A stretch of DNA of 64,000 bases, taken from the NCBI GenBank assembly GCA_947500295.1, contig CANMRM010000006.1:62001-126000 (forward strand). The letters are read 5' to 3'. The notes below the pieces were generated by a model. It saw only the letters and a list, made by a program, of their open reading frames with translations, was not told the origin of the DNA and searched no databases. The stretch is from an uncultured Kordiimonas sp. (GTDB lineage: Bacteria > Pseudomonadota > Alphaproteobacteria > Sphingomonadales > Kordiimonadaceae). Position numbers and translations under genes: made by a program. Below, one piece after another: positions 60,868 through 64,000 of this stretch (its first letter is position 1; each line of letters opens with the position of its first letter).

Positions 60868-61710
60868 ATGACGGCTGTTCAGCCAGATATTGAGCTTATT
60901 AAAGCCGGCAGGCAAACCTTGCGGACAGCTGTTTGGCGCGCAGGCGGCACCAGAAGGCCCATATTGTTTTTTAACGGGATCGGCGCAAATCTGGAGCTTG
61001 TATCACCCCTAGGTGAAATGATGAGTTCGCGATCAGATGTGATTGTATTTGATATGCCGGGCATTGGTGGTTCACCGGCCGCCAGGGTACCGTATCGGCC
61101 GTCAACTGTTGTAAAATGGTCGAACCAGATTCTTGATGAATTGGGATACTCGGATGTCGACGTCATGGGGATCTCATGGGGCGGCGGTGCAGCACAGCAG
61201 TTTGCGCTGGATAACCCGGAGCGTGTACGCAGTCTGGTTTTGCTCGCTACCAGTGCAGGGATGGTTATGGTCCCCGGAAACTGGAGTGCACTCAGCAAAA
61301 TGGCCAACCCACGCCGGTATGTGGACACGGATTACATGTTTCGGAACTTTGAAACGCTATATGGTGATGCGGCAGACAACTCTGCGGTTCAGCACAAAAA
61401 CAGGATAATACCGCCCAGCAAAACAGGATATATGTACCAGTTGATGGCGATGGCGGGTTGGACGAGCATACACAGGCTGCCTTTTCTGAAACAACCAACG
61501 TTGGTTATGTCAGGGGACAGAGATCATATCGTGCCGCTAGCCAACTCCCGTATTCTCAAAACAGCTATTCCTCGTGCTGACCTGAATATTGTTAAAGGTG
61601 GCGGGCACCTGTTTGCGGTATCGCGTGCCCATCAGGTGGTACCCATTATCTCACGGTATCTGGACGATCATGCCGACGATTATGCCGAAGAGGCGATATT
61701 TTCGACATGA
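60868..61710 (+). CDS. phaZ: intracellular mcl-PHA depolymerase
   Basis: The 280-aa alpha/beta hydrolase closely follows Pseudomonas PhaZ: PILFFNGIGANLELVSPL, FDMPGIGG, RVPYR, nucleophile Ser103 in VMGISWGGGAAQQFA, MVMVPGNW, MANPRRY, GWTSIH, SGDRDHIVPL and a terminal His in GGHLFAVSRA. It degrades medium-chain-length PHA inside the cell, releasing 3-hydroxy acids. It lies 119 bp downstream of phaC, as in the pseudomonad operon. ATG 60868 has AGGAG upstream at about 10 bases; GTG 60841 is in frame but less fitting. Confidence 0.94.
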   Translation: MTAVQPDIELIKAGRQTLRTAVWRAGGTRRPILFFNGIGANLELVSPLGEMMSSRSDVIVFDMPGIGGSPAARVPYRPSTVVKWSNQILDELGYSDVDVMGISWGGGAAQQFALDNPERVRSLVLLATSAGMVMVPGNWSALSKMANPRRYVDTDYMFRNFETLYGDAADNSAVQHKNRIIPPSKTGYMYQLMAMAGWTSIHRLPFLKQPTLVMSGDRDHIVPLANSRILKTAIPRADLNIVKGGGHLFAVSRAHQVVPIISRYLDDHADDYAEEAIFST

Positions 61711-61750
61711 ATTAATACAAGTCGAACAGCCACGCTGCTAGGAGGCCAAT

Positions 61751-62179
61751 ATGACAGACAAACCAAAAAAAGACGTAGATATAGCACGCAAAATCTGGCT
61801 TGCGGGCATCGGAGCCTATGGCCGTGCAGTCGGTGACGCAACAGAGGCTTACGCCAAAATGGGGCGTGAAACGACCAAGATATTCGATGACCTTGTGGGT
61901 AAGGGAGCAGAGCTTGAAAACCAGGTAGCAACCGCTGCCAAGGCCTATGTCCCGGAGTTTGCTGAAAAACAACGGGCCCAGGTCGAGGACCGAATGGAGC
62001 GCATGAAGGCCGCTCTTGGCATGTCGGAAGTTGCTGCTGACCAGCAGGAGAACATAGAGCGTATTGAAGATCGCCTGGACGCTCTTGAGAAAAAAATTGA
62101 TGCAATTTTGGCAGCGGTGAGCAAGCCAAAGGCTGCGCCCCGAAGACGGGCAAGTAAATCGACAGCAGCAAAGAAATAG
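61751..62179 (+). CDS. phaI: phasin, PhaI/PhaF (granule-associated) family
   Basis: The 142-aa protein begins with a short charged segment and the family core ARKIWLAGIGAYGRAVGDAT, then DDLVGKGAELE. A long coiled coil follows (about 55-120), with leucine/isoleucine heptads in IERIEDRLDALEKKIDAILA, and then a short basic tail (PRRRASKSTAAKK). It binds PHA granules through the first half. It lies 40 bp after phaZ with an ideal TAGGAGG site and 48 bp before phaD, so phaZ, phasin and phaD likely form one transcript. This is the third phasin in the locus and the closest to classical PhaI. Confidence 0.9.
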   Translation: MTDKPKKDVDIARKIWLAGIGAYGRAVGDATEAYAKMGRETTKIFDDLVGKGAELENQVATAAKAYVPEFAEKQRAQVEDRMERMKAALGMSEVAADQQENIERIEDRLDALEKKIDAILAAVSKPKAAPRRRASKSTAAKK

Positions 62180-62227
62180 CTGATTGGGGCTAAACGCAAC
62201 GAATTATGCCGATATGGGGGCAGGGCC

Positions 62228-62869
62228 ATGAAGACCAAAGACAGGATCCTTCAATACAGCCTGCAGCTTTTCAATGATGAGGGCGAGCAGAATGTAACGC
62301 CCGTTGATATTGCCAATGTGCTCGATATAAGCCCGGGCAACCTTTATTATCATTTCAAGGGCAAAGACCCGATCATTCACCAGCTGTTTGTCGACTTTGA
62401 GGAAGAATTCCGAATGGTGTTGAATGCTCCGATCGACAAGCCGTTGGAGCTTTCTGACAACTGGGTTTATTTCTACATTCTTTTCGAGGAAATCGCAGAT
62501 TTCCGGTTTTTCTACCGCAATCTGCAATCGATTCTCGAGCGCTACCCTGAATTGGAGAGCCGGTTTCGGCGCCTGGTTGAGCAGAAAATCAAAACCATGG
62601 CTTCGATTATCGACACACTGAACGAAACGGGCTTTATCGTCATTTCCCCCGTTGAGGCCGAACAGATGGCCGAACGGTTTGCGCTGCAACTTACTTATTG
62701 GCCCACCTACCAGACGCTTCTTGACAGTGATGTGTCGACACCCGTGTCGATCCACAAGGGTGTGTACGGTCTGATCAGTCAGCTGACACCCTATGTTGCT
62801 GATGGCGCTCAGGAATTTTTGATCTTGTTGACCGAATTTCGTGACAAGATGCTGCGCAACGCCAAGTAA
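62228..62869 (+). CDS. phaD: TetR-like regulator of the PHA locus
   Basis: The 213-aa product has an N-terminal TetR helix-turn-helix almost identical in style to Pseudomonas PhaD (MKTKDRILQYSLQLFNDEGE, then DISPGNLYYHFKGKDPI) and an all-helical ligand domain (about 60-210). In P. putida PhaD senses a CoA-related signal and activates phaC1 and phaI promoters. Its location directly behind phaC-phaZ-phasin supports the same role here. The frame opens with ATG after GGGGGCAGGGCC. The 17-bp repeated element upstream of the phasin genes would be a reasonable target to examine. Confidence 0.92.
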   Translation: MKTKDRILQYSLQLFNDEGEQNVTPVDIANVLDISPGNLYYHFKGKDPIIHQLFVDFEEEFRMVLNAPIDKPLELSDNWVYFYILFEEIADFRFFYRNLQSILERYPELESRFRRLVEQKIKTMASIIDTLNETGFIVISPVEAEQMAERFALQLTYWPTYQTLLDSDVSTPVSIHKGVYGLISQLTPYVADGAQEFLILLTEFRDKMLRNAK

Positions 62870-63076
62870 AACAATTGGTGAACGAGCCTGGGTGCAATCG
62901 GCTTGTGCACTGTGGTCAGCAACATAATTTCTCATTTATGCCTAAAGAATAGGCATTCGTTACTTTTTTGGGCATTTTTATGAATGATCGTTTGACGGTT
63001 AATTTTACCGCTGCCATTCTGTGACAGAAATGTGACCGGGGAGGGGTCCATTTACGGTAATGGTTAGGAGAGCTGT

Positions 63077-63877
63077 GTGTTCAATTTGTCTCGAAAAGTT
63101 AAAGCGCCTTCACCTTTGTTGGTAATGATGGAAGGGCGTGCCCTTTTTGAGTTAGGTGCCATGGCGTTGTCTACGCCGTATCTGAAGAGATTACCCCGGG
63201 GTGATGGGCACCCTGTACTGGTCATGCCCGGGCTGGGTGCTTCGGATTCGTCCACGCGGCCTCTGAGGTCGTTTCTGGATGATCGCGGATATTCGCCGTA
63301 CGCTTGGGGCTTGGGAAGAAACTTCGGGCTGCGGGAAGGTATTCTCGAAGGTATGTTGGACCGGATTGATGAAATCTACGGTATGCACCAGCAGAAAGTG
63401 AGCCTTGTGGGCTGGAGCCTCGGTGGCATCTTCGCACGTGAATTGGCGAAAATGCGTCCGGAGCAAACGCGACTGGTCATTTCGCTGGGTAGCCCGCATT
63501 CTGGCAACCCGAAACATTCCAACGCCTGGCGTTTCTACGAATTCACGGCAGGCCATTCAGTGGAAGAGCCGCCGATCGAGACCAAGATGCACAAGGCTCC
63601 GCCTGTGCCAACAACGTCAATTTACACAAAAACTGACGGGATTGTTGCTTGGCAAAACTGCCATCAGGAGAGGCCTGTTTGTGAGATCAAGCAGAAGCAA
63701 ACGGAAAATATTCAGGTTTCAGGCAGCCACTGTGGGCTTGGGTTTAACCCGGCGGTTCTGTATGTGATCGCGGACCGTCTTGCGCAGCGCGAAGGGGCTT
63801 GGCGCCCGTTTGCCAATGTTGGCGGACGCAAGGCCTTTTTCGATACGCCGGGGCTTGAGGCCGCGGTACCCGCATAG
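63077..63877 (+). CDS. alpha/beta hydrolase, lipase-like
   Basis: The 266-aa product has an N-terminal region without signal peptide, the oxyanion motif VMPGLGASD, nucleophile Ser114 in LVGWSLGGIFARELA, an Asp in YTKTDGIVAW and a His in SGSHCGLGFNP. The layout recalls triacylglycerol lipase/PGAP1-like hydrolases, some of which lie near PHA or lipid-storage genes. The start is GTG with AGGAG seven bases upstream. It is 207 bp after phaD on the same strand and ends in a strong terminator. A part in PHA or lipid turnover is only suggested by position. Confidence 0.88.
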   Translation: MFNLSRKVKAPSPLLVMMEGRALFELGAMALSTPYLKRLPRGDGHPVLVMPGLGASDSSTRPLRSFLDDRGYSPYAWGLGRNFGLREGILEGMLDRIDEIYGMHQQKVSLVGWSLGGIFARELAKMRPEQTRLVISLGSPHSGNPKHSNAWRFYEFTAGHSVEEPPIETKMHKAPPVPTTSIYTKTDGIVAWQNCHQERPVCEIKQKQTENIQVSGSHCGLGFNPAVLYVIADRLAQREGAWRPFANVGGRKAFFDTPGLEAAVPA

Positions 63878-63906
63878 TCGGTAACAGGACCTTTAAGTTC
63901 TCAATT

Positions 63907-63933
63907 AGGGGCCGCTTGGGGCCCCTTTTTTGT
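63907..63933 (+). terminator. intrinsic terminator at end of PHA-side gene group
   Basis: AGGGGCC-GCTTGG-GGCCCCT is followed by TTTTTG, 30 bp after the hydrolase stop codon. Confidence 0.9.
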
Positions 63934-64000
63934 TTTATGTGGCGACTTGGCCGATTTTTTCTGACTTTAGGGCGATATTTCTAAAAAAAGCTGCATAATG

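Noticed and set aside
1-64000. CRISPR arrays, integrases, prophage or toxin-antitoxin genes
   Set aside because: No regularly spaced repeats and no recombinase, transposase or phage structural motifs were seen, despite junction-like scars in the left part.

Overview
The window reads as one continuous piece of a marine-type Gram-negative heterotroph, most likely an alphaproteobacterium. The pointers are the style of the chemotaxis receptor, four TonB-dependent receptors (TBDRs), many exported hydrolases, moderate GC and a decayed tRNA fragment that resembles an alphaproteobacterial initiator tRNA. An order such as Kordiimonadales would fit, but that is a guess. No ribosomal RNA, intact tRNA, CRISPR array, integrase or intact insertion sequence was seen.

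Left part (1-16.4 kb). The C-terminal half of a chemoreceptor is followed by a copper/silver efflux operon: a small Cys/His-rich exported protein, cusC-like, cusB-like with a fused CusF domain, and cusA-like. A gene truncated after 25 codons overlaps the end of cusA. Next come about 450 bp of non-coding DNA with a tRNA 3'-half remnant. A catabolic cluster follows: amidohydrolase, alpha/beta hydrolase and FAH-family protein on the minus strand, then a divergent GntR regulator and a TBDR. A 129-bp direct repeat (1093-1221 and 15573-15701) brackets this whole 14.5-kb stretch. The right copy is the leader and signal-peptide start of an intact secreted hydrolase gene; the left copy is a broken fragment of the same gene.

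Middle (16.7-38 kb). An exported lipoprotein of the formylglycine-generating-enzyme family keeps both catalytic cysteines. It is followed by a class III aminotransferase with a divergent glutamine amidotransferase. Two divergent TPR/Sel1 plus 2-oxoglutarate-Fe(II) oxygenases sit beside a 935-aa TBDR. A LysR regulator resembling HypT/YjiE, a second TBDR, an exported catalase-peroxidase (KatG), an Atm1-type ABC exporter, and a third TBDR with a PepSY membrane protein follow. Metal uptake and oxidative stress are a plausible common theme.

Right part (38-64 kb). Three consecutive genes of about 3.2 kb encode secreted BNR/VPS10-like beta-propeller paralogues, each followed by its own hairpin. Then come LysR with MAPEG, a peroxiredoxin, an Lrp regulator divergent from methionine gamma-lyase, a TPR protein, a BCCT transporter and an exported tricorn-type protease. 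The last 6 kb is a polyhydroxyalkanoate (PHA) locus: two tandem phasin-like genes (the second with a histone-H1-like tail), phaC, phaZ, a third phasin and phaD, then another alpha/beta hydrolase. PhaC, PhaZ and PhaD all look like the Pseudomonas medium-chain-length (class II) system, which is unexpected outside that group.
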